Shown: in pieces, positions 54,748-64,000 of the stretch
How the letters are laid out: each line of letters starts with the position of its first letter
Numbering within the stretch: position 1 is the stretch's first letter
DNA from: Bipolaris cookei
Lineage: Eukaryota; Ascomycota; Dothideomycetes; Pleosporales; Pleosporaceae
Assembly: GCA_002286855.1 (NCBI GenBank)
Contig: NRSV01000007.1
Span: forward strand, 507,277 to 571,276
DNA: 64,000 nt
Direction: 5' to 3'
The notes under the pieces: generated by a model
Databases searched by the model: none
Told to the model about the DNA's origin: nothing
What the model saw: the letters and a program-made list of their open reading frames with translations, nothing else
Position numbers and translations under genes: made by a program

Positions 54748-56016
54748 TTCAACTTTGACGAGACGGGCTTTATGATGGGCTAGATTGCCCCTGGAGTTGT
54801 TGTTACAGCCTCAGAGAGACATGGACGTTCAAAGACTATCCATCCAGGCAACAGAGAGTGGGCAACGGTCATCCAGGGCATCAATGCGACCGGGTGGACT
54901 ATTCCGCCCTTCACCATCCTCAAGGCGCGCCACCACCTCCCAAGCTGGTACAAGGATGGCGATATACCCCAGGACTGGGTTATTGGGGTCTCCGAGAACG
55001 GCTGGATGACCAATGAGCTTGGTCTTGCGTGGTTAAAGCACTTTGATGAGCATACAAAGAAGAAGGTGGTTGGTACCCATCGCCTGCTTATTATTGACGG
55101 CCATGAGAGCCATAACTCGCTGGATTTCCAAAAATACTGCAAATATAACAATATTGTTACTCTTTGTATGCATCCACACTCGTCTCACCTCTTGCAACCT
55201 CTTGATGTGGGCTGTTTTGCCCCTTTGAAGCAGGTCTATGGACGCCAAGTCGAAGCGCTCATGCGCAGCCAGATCAGCCACGTCACAAAACAAAAATTCC
55301 TACCTTGCTTTAAGCAGGATTTTGACACCTGATTTACTTCTAGTAATGTCCAAGGAGGGTTTCGAGGCTCTAGATTGGTCCCATCTGACCCAGAACGGGT
55401 TGTATCCGCCCTTGATATCAAATTGCGCACTCCATCACCCCTACCTGTCGACAACCAGCCCTGGCTGACACAAACCCCTAGTAATACCCCAGAATTAGGG
55501 TCACAATCGAAACCAGTGAAGCAGAAGATTCAAAGCCATACGAATAGTTCGCCAACGTCTATTGTGGACGTCTTTGAGAAGATCTCAAAGGGGGTAGTTA
55601 TTATCGCGCATAAGCTGGTATTGGCGCAAAAGGAGATAGCTGAGCTTAAGGCAGCAAATGAGGCCGCAACGCGATGAAAATCACACAAAAGAAAGTAGGT
55701 TCAGGCAGAGGGGACCTTGGCAGTTGAAGATAGGGCGCGCTTGGCCGCTCTTCAGGACTTTAGGGCGCGTAGTGATGGGAAGAAGCCAAAGAAGCGGGTG
55801 CGCGCTGAAGTGGGTGAACCATCTCAACGGCGGTGTGGACGGTGCAATGGGACTGGGCATAATGCGCGAACGTGCAAGCATGTAGCAGAAGTAACCTCTG
55901 AACGATATCTCCTATCATATTGCACTATACAGGGCCAAAGTGAGCTGTTATGGGCCATACCGTGGTGGTTTTGGTGAGAGCTTGGCAAAAGTGGCCCACT
56001 CGCCTGTGAGGTACGT
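54748..56016 (+). mobile_element. 3' part of a Fot1-type element (subfamily C1), decayed
   Basis: It begins abruptly at the first catalytic block (FNFDETGFMMG, then a stop) and runs through NREWATVIQGINATGWTIPP. The second block is HRLLIIDGHESHNS and the third SHLLQPLDVGCFAPLKQVYG, followed by the zinc knuckle RCGRCNGTGHNARTC. Stops at about 54781, 55330 and 55675 inactivate it. The right terminal repeat (ending ...GTACGT before TA at 56017) matches the orphan left terminus at 47163 better than any other in the window. Confidence 0.87.
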
Positions 56017-56067
56017 TATATATTGCTATACAATTGGGGTTTTTTTGGCGTTAAGCTTTATCAGAGC

Positions 56068-57363
56068 TCAGTTTCCACTGGGGCTTCTGGGCGATATTTT
56101 GCTTGTATAAGTCTCAGGTATCTCATTGATTCGTAATTGAATATCGCTCTGTGTAATCTGGCTCCATTCGTACTGGAGCGCAGCTTTAAGCGCGGGTATG
56201 GTGGTGAGGTTATCCAGAAAGCGTTTGACTTGTTGTTTGATAATACTCCACATGCCTTCTACCGCATTTAAGTCGGCAGAATTAGCTGGGTGGGGTAGCA
56301 TTTTGACACCGTGATAATCTCGATATACTGCCGGTACCGAGTCTGGATTGCGGGTGTTATGGCTATGATCATTGTCCTATATAATGAACCAGTTGTATCG
56401 GTTATCTGGATGAATATGGGCGCGGATAGAATCGTTTCTAGCGAGGAGCTGGTGATAGGCATTGCAGTACTATGGAAATATCTTTTCAGTATAGTAGATA
56501 GATCTCATAGAGTTGCCTAGGCGCTCAATAGTTATTAGAGTTTTTGGCTTTTTAGCATCTCACACGAGCAGCCGATTGGAGAAGCTATCATCAGATTCAT
56601 CCTTCCAACGCCTCGGTTTTGGTGGAGCCCTTGGAGGCCTCGCGGGCTCGATGTCATCACATTTATCGTTATAAGATATGAGCTGTTCTGTCTTCTGATA
56701 GTAGTTCACCCAAGAAGCAAAATGGACGCTGGTGGGCCGTTTTTTCGATTGCGGCACGACGTTTTTGGGTGCATTGTATTCTCCATCAACTCGCAGAATC
56801 CATGGGTCGGGAAGCTCTGAGAAGCTCATATGAGCCTCATCAGTAAATATAACACCATCCAAGAAGCCCTCTATGGGCTAGATACAATAGATAGAGGCGT
56901 ACCGGAAACGCTGATCAGCTTGATCTGCGGTGATACTCGAATGAGAAGCAGCTCGACACATTGCAGCATCCATTCTTGTGGTGAGAGCCCATTGAATGGT
57001 CTCTCGGGATGCATCAATGTTATCGTAGACTATCTGGTATTCGAGCTTTCTCGTTCGAATAGACTGTGGAGCTTTCAGCATCCGTTGTAGAGCCTCATCT
57101 GAAACCTTCCGTGGCCGGCCAGAGCCAATACCTCCATGCTCTTTTTTGTATTCACGAAGTTTTGAGCAGCGATCAGCCAGTTTTCCATATTGACTACGCT
57201 GCTGGAGGAGTCGAAAAGCAGTGGCTTTTGGGATGTTGAACTCGCGGTAGATATCTTTCTTAGTCCTTTCACCGCGCTAATCAATCGCTTCAAGAAATCG
57301 AGCACGCGTTGGAGTATCAAGATGCGACTTAGAGGGCCACTTCTTTGAAGATGGAGGAGTCAT
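56068..57363 (-). mobile_element. Decayed Tc1/mariner-type transposase gene
   Basis: The minus-strand frame starts MTPPSSKKWPSKSHLD at 57363. It shows a helix-turn-helix region (DIYREFNIPKATAFRLLQQR), then VIFTDEAHMSFSE as first catalytic block. A DNDHSHNTRN block and LPHPANSADLNAVEGMWSII follow, the DDE_3 pattern of mariner elements. At least three stops interrupt the frame (near 57280, 56880 and 56557). Terminal inverted repeats were not found, so the element limits are unknown. Confidence 0.85.
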
Positions 57364-57725
57364 TTTCACAAAAAGTTATTCAAAAACGTTATGTTTTGAT
57401 TGAGACGCAAAGCTGCAAAGTTGGAGCTACCGAGGTTGCGTCACCTTTGGTGTTGTGGCCCGAGTACCGCCAGCACTGACTGGGATTTTTTTTGGATAAG
57501 TGTGCTCTTTCAGACGCCGATGGTACCTAAAAAAGGACAGCTGTTCGCACAATAGTTGTGGTCTAGAACAATGGGATCAGTCATGGGGAATGACAGATTC
57601 GATGGATTCGATACATAGTAGTCTATATATGTCCAAGTACCAAATGTCTGATATATACCGCCGGGTAGTCTTCGTTTGTCCAACTCCAGAACGCCCAGTC
57701 ATGCTTGTCTAGAAGTGTATCCAAC
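57364..57725. other. Boundary between transposon island and core genes
   Basis: 362 bp between the mariner relic and the stop codon of the metal transporter. Nothing else is recognised. Confidence 0.4.
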
Positions 57726-59326
57726 TCATTTCCTTCGCCTTGCACCATCGGTTGTAGTGTTGTGCTCGTGATCATGGTTATGATCATGTTCATGTGCGTG
57801 GTCGTGCTTTGCTTCTGATTCTGAGCCACGCGATATAGTGGTGTCGCCTGGTATGAACTCATCCAAGAAGTCTGGTTCCTTTGCTGTGTTGCTCACGAAC
57901 CGGACGCGAACCTTCTTCACTCCTCGTACTTGAGCACCCACCTGTTCTCGGACTGTGTCCTCCACACTGCGTGTCTGCTCGACTGTCCATGCGCCAGCTA
58001 CGCCGAGTTCAATATCCATGAGGTAGTTCTGACCCGCTTTGACGCCTTGGATTGCCCGTACATTTACTGGCTCGGCTGTGGTTGTGATGCCCTCGAGAGC
58101 CTTGGTTGCTGCCTTTCGGACATTGTCCTTCATTTCCTGATCTACACCCACATCGGCCAATTCCAACAGTGCTTGCTTAGTGTTTCCCCAGCCTGCTTGA
58201 ACGACCATGAGCGAGATGACCAGTCCACCGACAGGGTCAAGCCATTGTGCGTTGTTGAAAACATTTGAGCCGGCAATCAGGAGAAGAGCGACAAAGGCCG
58301 TGAGAGAGTCGACGCGGTGGTGGTAGGCATTGGAAGCGAGGACGGTGGATTTGCGCTCTTCAGCGATTTTGAGTGCTGTGGAAAGTATTAGCGCATTGGC
58401 CCAGGTAGTGTCGCGTGTTGCTTACTCGCTCGGTATAACCATTCCTTGATCACAATTGAGCCAGCAGCAAGCCAGATGGCATTGATGTTTGGGCCCATAT
58501 CCTCAATGCCATGATGGTGATGGTGGTGATGTGGTAGCAGACCCCAGTGTTCCGCGACTTCGGCAGCGCCGGGGAAGAATTGCTGACAGAGGGCAATGAG
58601 GGCGGTCCAGCCCATGAAGAAGCCTCCGCCGAGTAGAATGCCGCTAACACCCAGCGACCCCAAACTCTCAACCTTTCCATATCCACTGGGGAAGCGACTC
58701 GTGGGCGGCTTAAGGGACCAGCCGACGGTTGCGAGCGTCATGATGTCGCTCACGAGGTCTGTAAGGCTGTGGATGGCGTCGGCCACGAGTGCTGGGCAAT
58801 GTTAGTACGGGTGATGTGAACTGCATGTGTATTTCTTACCCTGGCTATTGAAGACGTATCCACCAAAGCCCTTGCTGACGGCCATGCCCAGGTTGACATA
58901 GAGGCCAACTCTGGTAATGCGCACGCCGGCATCATTCTTGTTCTTGGACAGCAGAAAGGTGTTGTCGTGGTGATGGTGGTGATGCAGGTGCGAGTGGCCA
59001 GCGTGTGAATGCGAGTGCGTCGAGGCCGTCATGGTGGGAAGGGAGAGGCTGAGTGTACGGTGTCGGGCGGAGGACGGTGGGAGCAAAGGGAATAGGAGGC
59101 CCTGTGCGGGAGGCGCCCTCGTGTGAGTGCAGTGGACACGCGCCTTTGGCCGGGACAGCGGTAGCGACGAGTAAGCGTAATGTGAGAGGGCGTGCGGTCG
59201 CAATGAGGCGTATGTCGAGTACTCGAGGTGAGCACTGTACATGGCCTGGGTCGAGGATCTGACAGCGCGTCCATGGCTAAAGACACGCATGCCGTATCCA
59301 TCTCTGCTGACGGTACGCAGTAACAT
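57726..59326 (-). CDS. Mitochondrial cation diffusion facilitator, MMT1/MMT2-like
   Basis: A CDF-family transporter most like yeast Mmt1/Mmt2, which move iron across the mitochondrial inner membrane. Three exons (58840-59326, 58426-58791, 57726-58375) give 500 aa. The N-terminus (MLLRTVSRDGYGMRVFSHGR) suits mitochondrial import. Six membrane spans are expected. Metal-site motifs are LVADAIHSLTDLVSDIMT in the second span and NAYHHRVDSLTAF in the fifth. Three histidine-rich stretches stand out: HSHSHAGHSHLHHHHHHD before the first span, a run of seven His in the loop, and HDHAHEHDHNHDHEH at the C-terminus. The usual cytosolic C-terminal CDF domain follows the last span. The start could also be further downstream at MTASTHSHSH. 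Confidence 0.92.
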
Positions 59327-59878
59327 GGGCCGTGGTGGCAGCGGAGGCGCCTCGTGCTTGTGCGGGAGTGCCAAATGCTATGCGGCTGCTCTCTCCAAGC
59401 CGACTTTGCGCCTCTTCTGCGGTTGCGGTTGGCTGCCGGTCCCGGTCTTGTTCCTGGTCCATCACCACGACGCCTTGTGCGTCAATTGCCGCAATTGTGG
59501 GGCGACCCATGCCATCTCGACATGTTCTGCTCTAGTACACACCACGACTATGTACTACACATGTTGAGCAAGATAGCCACTGCCAGTACGACCCCGCTCG
59601 CTAAACCGCATTTTCACAATGGCCAATCCAATTGACATACACATGGCATTATTACATATACCAATACCAACCCGTCGGCATTCCCGCAGGGACATGGGCC
59701 CAAGTAGTTTTCGCTGTGCAAACGTGCCACCAAAGATGCGTATTAGCATACGTACATGCGCGTCTAAGTGCATGCGTATGCACCTAGTGTTACCCATCTG
59801 CTATTCGAAACAACTCTCCTGCCGTTCCATCGCCCCGCCAGCTTGCCCCCCGTCGTCTTCAAAAGTTCCGACTGCGCA
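59327..59878. other. Intergenic region
   Basis: 550 bp with the promoter of the metal transporter and the 3' flank of the lipase. No gene is recognised. Confidence 0.4.
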
Positions 59879-61071
59879 TCATAGCCTTGGCTTTGCGCCA
59901 TCCACTCCGGCTGCGTCCGTGCACCGGGCCAGGATCCAGTTCACCACGTCGTCCCGGAACGCTTCTTTGTCAGGACTAGGCTCCTCATGTACTGGCAATG
60001 TCAGTGTGCCGTCTACCATTCGGTCCCAAGGGTATACGTACGGCGATGATAATGCCCAGGATATGACTTGAACTCCTTATCCTTGACTTGCAAGGCATCG
60101 AATAGTCGCTTCGACGCCGCATGACTGGTGATGCCGTCCTTGTCCCCATGCGCAATCCAAATCCTCGTCACGCCACCCTCTCCAGCATTATCTGGAATTA
60201 CAATCTTTCCGCTGGACAGAGCATTGGTTCGGTCGAGCAGCCCTGCGAGGCCCTCAAGAGTGCCTGTGTCGTGGCAAAGCGGGTCCTCCTCAAATCGCTT
60301 GCAGACCGCTGGGTCGCGTGAGATGAGTTTCGACTCCAGCTTGTTGACCATCTGGCGTTTGCCCGCCACTTTGCCTGCCAGCCTGCCAAAGAAAACAGTA
60401 ATGGCAGACGGCTTGGATTTGGGATCAAAGTCAACAAAGGGTGACTCTAGGAGGTAGCCACGAATGTGCTTGCGGACCTCGTCAGGACCATGGGCCGCAT
60501 AGCACAGCGTTTGGCCTCCACCCATCGAATGGCCCATCATAAAAAGGGGCGCTGGGCTGGGAGTGCTAATTACTGTCTTGATGAAGGAAGTAATGTCATT
60601 GAGGACCTGCTCGGTCGGACCCGTGTCGCCTCGCTCAGACGGCTTCGACACCGATCGGCCCCATCCTCTGCACTGGCTTTAAGGACGTACTCAAAAATAG
60701 TGTGGACGCGTACGCACCTCTGGTCAAAGGTATAGACCTCGATGCCTTTGGCAGCGAGCCCGGGGAAAAAGTCGGCATAAGTATTTACTTTGCTGCCTGT
60801 CAGACGTCGGTCTTGTATCAACAGGTCCGTATAGCCTCACCGTGCTACCCATCATCTGTCAATACTGCCGTAGATGTTAATCTCAAGGGTGACCACTACA
60901 ACGTACATCTGAAAAGCCATGGATAAAAACAAGTCTTGCCTTGGGGGGCCCATCGGTCTGTTCAATAGATTAATGCCGATCATTATGGCGCAGGCTCCAC
61001 TGTACCCTGAAGGTCTTGGTATACAACTTCTTGCCATCGGCGAGGGTATGCGTGCCTTCTTCGACAGACAT
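59879..61071 (-). CDS. Monoacylglycerol lipase (Yju3-like alpha/beta hydrolase)
   Basis: It releases fatty acid from monoacylglycerol at lipid droplets and membranes. Six exons (61006-61071, 60907-60957, 60841-60844, 60718-60787, 60042-60667, 59879-59991) give 309 aa, near yeast Yju3 (313). It opens MSVEEGTHTLADGKKLYTKT. The oxyanion region is LVFIHGFSDH, then TYADFFPGLAAKGIEVYTFD and QRGWGRSVSKPSERG. The nucleophile elbow is MGHSMGGGQT, the acid lies in WIAHGDKDGIT, and the histidine in PGHYHRLHEE. The conserved His and the first base of the next Val codon come from a proposed 4-nt microexon (CACG) between GGGTAG and GTGAGG. Without it the frame either stops or loses the family motif. Confidence 0.93.
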
Positions 61072-61561
61072 GGCGGCTGTAGGCGGGTGGAGTCGGAGCA
61101 AACAGGCAAGGCAGAGAGGCCAATGTATAGGAGGTGTAGTTGGGATCTGCGTGGAAAAGGACTATTGGGGGTGCTGGGCGATGGCTAGCAATTGGAGCTG
61201 CGCTGCGTTGTTGTCATGGCCCCGAAAGTCAGCCGCTGCGCCCGAATGCGTCATAGCTCCGAGTGCCATCATGTCTGGCGCCCGTCAGCCACCCGGCCGC
61301 AATAGATGACCTACTCCTACGCACACAAAAAGCCGCCCAACAAGTCGAGTTGCTAGCCATGGGTTGGTATAGCCCAGCATACACGGCTATAATTAGTGGC
61401 CGGCAAAGCTGCCGACTTGTACTCAAGGGGTGAAGTCGGCTAGACTCAACGGCTGCCGTCCAAGCTCCTGCCCGATGGATCATCCTGCATACGCATTGGA
61501 CCCCTCTTGCTGGTGTCCCCACCTACATTTTCCTCGTGCTAAGATACTTCTTCTTCCTGTT
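61072..61561. promoter_or_regulatory. Bidirectional promoter region, lipase / oxidoreductase
   Basis: 490 bp between two divergent start codons; both promoters must lie here. No specific motif is called. Confidence 0.4.
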
Positions 61562-62705
61562 ATGAACAGTCTCGCCCGCCGACTCCCGTCTCATCACTTT
61601 CCCTCGCGACTTCTCACTCCGCCGAGAAGTATGCTGGGCAGCATGCCGCAGACACGCTCCGCCAAAGCAATCCTCAGCCATCAAGAGCGCACCGCCAACG
61701 AACCCCGGGAGAAGGAATTGCACACTGCCACGCTTGCCAAGGTGACGCCTGTCAACGACCGTATCAAGCGCTTCGTATTCGAAATCAAGGACAAGAACGG
61801 CTTCAACGTATGACGGAATCCATCTCGCCCGCAACACATGCGCTGATGGACAAGCCAGTTCCTCCCTGGCCAATGGCTTGACGTCTTTGTGCCTGACGTA
61901 GAAAAGGCAGGCGGCTTCTCCATTACCTCTTCGCCTTCAGAGGCGCTGCCACGAGCGGACCCTGAGCACAAACCATACTTTGAGTTGGCGGTGCAGAAGA
62001 GCCCAGACAACCCTGCAGCAGCATGGTTATGGAAGCCAGCCGAGGAAATCATTGGGGGTGAGGTCAAGGTGCGAGTGGGCGGAAGCTTCGTATGGCCACC
62101 ACCGTGCCTTGACATGAAGAAGATCAAACGGGCCATCTTCATTGCCGGGGGGGTGGGCATTAAGTAAGTCGCAACTACCCCACACATATTAGCTGTGCGT
62201 CTTCGGAGACTAATTCGCATGCACAAGCCCGATGATGTCAATGATGACCTATATAAACCAGAATTACCCCAACCTCGAAGTGCGCTTCCTATACTCGACA
62301 AAGGTGCCATCACGCGAAACAGATCCCAGTGAAGTGCTCTTCCTCCAGGACGTGCTCGACCTCTTCCGCATACCCCGATTCAAGGTGACCAAAGACCGAC
62401 TTGAACTCTTCTTCACGGGCACATGGGATGGATCCGAAATGGGCACAAACGAAGGGGACCTCATACATCCGCTAATGTCTCTGACGCTGCCGCAAATTGA
62501 CTCTGCCACGGAAGTGCCTGTGTGTGCATGGACGCACCGCATCGACGACATAGCTCTATCGAGCGCAGTAGGCAACCGGAAAGAGGCGCAATCGACCGTC
62601 TTCTATGTGTGCGGACCGCCTGCCATGGCGGACGAGATGGTGGAGTTTATCAAGGGACAGGAAAATGTGGATACGCAGAGGGTGCTGTGCGAAAAGTGGT
62701 GGTGA
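61562..62705 (+). CDS. Ferredoxin-reductase-like NAD(P)H oxidoreductase (OXNAD1 type)
   Basis: A flavin-dependent FNR-fold oxidoreductase, probably mitochondrial; the electron acceptor is unknown. Three exons (61562-61807, 61859-62163, 62228-62705) give 342 aa. The N-terminus MNSLARRLPSHHFPSRLLTP is a good presequence. The flavin domain (about residues 50-190) has FLPGQWLDVFVP and GGFSITSSPSEA, where FSITSSP replaces the usual R-x-Y-S motif. The nucleotide domain begins AIFIAGGVGINPMMSMM and ends FYVCGPPAMADEM and LCEKWW. No haem- or 2Fe2S-binding segment is present. It resembles human OXNAD1 in size and layout. Confidence 0.88.
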
Positions 62706-63618
62706 TGGAATACGTAGATTAGAATGGACCAAGGCAAAGATAGGGCCGCATGTGGGAATTGTGGGGAAGGCGATCGGGATTTGGAGTTTGCATGCGCAGT
62801 GGTTCCATCGCGGCAAGCGCTATTGTATGTACGATGCTCACACCATTAACTGTATTTTACGCGCCCATAAAGGCCGCAAAATCGTCCTGGCTCGTGATGG
62901 TCGGGCAGGGCGCTCCACCCTGCAAAGCTTGTTGCGCAATCCTGACTGCGCATTTTGCTTTGGGCTCGACACAAGGGCTGGGGTCGCCATCTCCGCGCAT
63001 GGTGTAGCACATATGCCTTGTGGCGGCATAGCAAGCGATCGCTTATGTAGACATGTCAGAGTGTAGTATGCCGTGCAACCCCGCGGTCAAGCGCTCGAGT
63101 TCATCCGTCCTGTCATCGCGTAGGGCGAGATTGCAAAGCCAAAAACGTCGCTATTAACCCACATTGTGCAGTCGTGAAGGCAGGGATTAGCGCAAGGGAC
63201 ACGCCCTCTAGCTCCCGCTGACGCTGCCGTCCTGCACGCCTGATTCGCCATCACACTTTACGAGCTGTGTGATCGCGCAGCATGCGTGTGCCACTCAGCG
63301 CCTGCCATGGCTCTTTCGCCCCTCAGCTCACTACCGCCATCGGCTAGAATGGGGCCTTGGACGCCAGTTAAGAGCATTCTACGCCCCGGACACCTGGACG
63401 CTGATGCTGATGGCTTGACTGTGCGCCCGCGACTCGACCATCGCCGTCCACCAAGTACCACCACCAGAGACTCGCCGTAGCAGTCGCTCGTCCCCAGCAC
63501 CCGGTTGCGACGCCATTGCACCACCATACCCGTCTGCGCATTCGAGCCTTTTCCCCCCCACACCCGTCGTCATCCGTCCTCCGCGCGCTGCTTGGACCGC
63601 TCACCCCGCCCCGCCGCC
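62706..63618. other. Intergenic region
   Basis: About 910 bp with no recognisable gene; the right end is pyrimidine-rich and probably the leader of the next gene. Confidence 0.4.
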
Positions 63619-64000
63619 ATGGGCTTCTTCATATCGCGAACATGGCGACTGCCATCCATCATCTGGTTCCTCATGGTCTTCGAACTGCCCTTTACCGTCG
63701 CCAACCTTGCACTCTTCGGCATTGCCTCACCAAACCTGTATCGCACCATCTTGTGGAGAGAGGGTGGAGAGAGAGGCTTCAATTCGGACCCCACCACCGT
63801 TCTCTACTCGTATGCCAACTACCGACCCGTAAAGACGCCCCTCGTATGGAGCAGCTTGTGAGTGCTTAGACCTATCTTCACATCGCCAGCGTCGCCTAAC
63901 AACATTCCAGCAACACGCAATATCATCTTGTCATTGGCGTCGTGTGCACTTTTTTCTGGCTTGTCAAGGTGACCCTATGGCTCCTCAAAGTTTTATACCC
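63619..64000 (+). CDS. Conserved fungal membrane protein of unknown function (5' part; runs off the window)
   Basis: The first exon (63619-63857) encodes MGFFISRTWRLPSIIWFLMV and continues FELPFTVANLALFGIASPNL and NSDPTTVLYSYANYRPVKTP. A 53-nt intron (63858-63910) is followed by QYHLVIGVVCTFFWLVKVTL up to the window edge. Two hydrophobic segments are visible, one near residues 13-35 and one just after the intron. I do not recognise the family function. The ATG sits in a good context (GCCGCCATGG). The C-terminal part is outside the window. Confidence 0.75.

Noticed and set aside
56017..57490. Terminal inverted repeats of the mariner relic
   Set aside because: GGGGTTTTTTTGG near 56037 and GGGATTTTTTTTGG near 57481 are in direct, not inverted, orientation, so they do not define the element.

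Overview
The window reads as a filamentous ascomycete of the order Pleosporales, most likely family Pleosporaceae. The evidence is an alpha-box mating-type gene (MAT1-1-1) flanked by the ORF1 and GAP1 genes usual for that group, dense genes with 45-170 nt introns (GTRAGT donors, CTAAC/CTGAC branch points), and islands of Fot1/pogo-type DNA transposons. The genus is inferred, not proven.

Layout. 1-11 kb is the mating-type region: MAT1-1-1, ORF1 (FMN-binding split barrel) and GAP1 (F-BAR/RhoGAP), followed by a NIPSNAP protein and a CDP-alcohol phosphotransferase. 11-15.2 kb is decayed: a LINE-type retrotransposon remnant and a wrecked single-copy gene carrying a 44-bp perfect palindrome. 16.6-29.4 kb is housekeeping: a DUR3-like symporter, SNX3-type sorting nexin, eIF3a, the heterotrimeric G-protein gamma subunit and a PalcA/NUC-1-like bHLH factor. 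30.1-32 kb holds a decayed Fot1-type element. 33-38.8 kb has casein kinase 1, ATP synthase subunit j (59 aa in four tiny exons), DASH subunit Spc19 and F1 ATP synthase delta. 40-42.3 kb is another Fot1-type element, split by a 413-bp solo LTR; xylulokinase follows 92 bp away.

45.7-57.4 kb is a transposon-rich accessory island. It carries a small cysteine-rich secreted protein, a 501-bp LTR-like element with a central hairpin, several deleted or truncated Fot1 relatives, a LINE fragment, a decayed Tc1/mariner element and one apparently intact HET-domain gene. Just upstream of the HET gene lies the most unusual structure seen: eight tandem units, each shaped like a complete spliceosomal intron (usually 65 nt) and separated by single, variable codon-sized spacers.

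57.7-64 kb returns to housekeeping: an MMT1-like mitochondrial cation transporter, a monoacylglycerol lipase with a proposed 4-nt microexon, a ferredoxin-reductase-like oxidoreductase, and the 5' part of a membrane protein. All gene models were spliced by hand from frame continuity, splice signals and family conservation; no alignment or RNA data were available.
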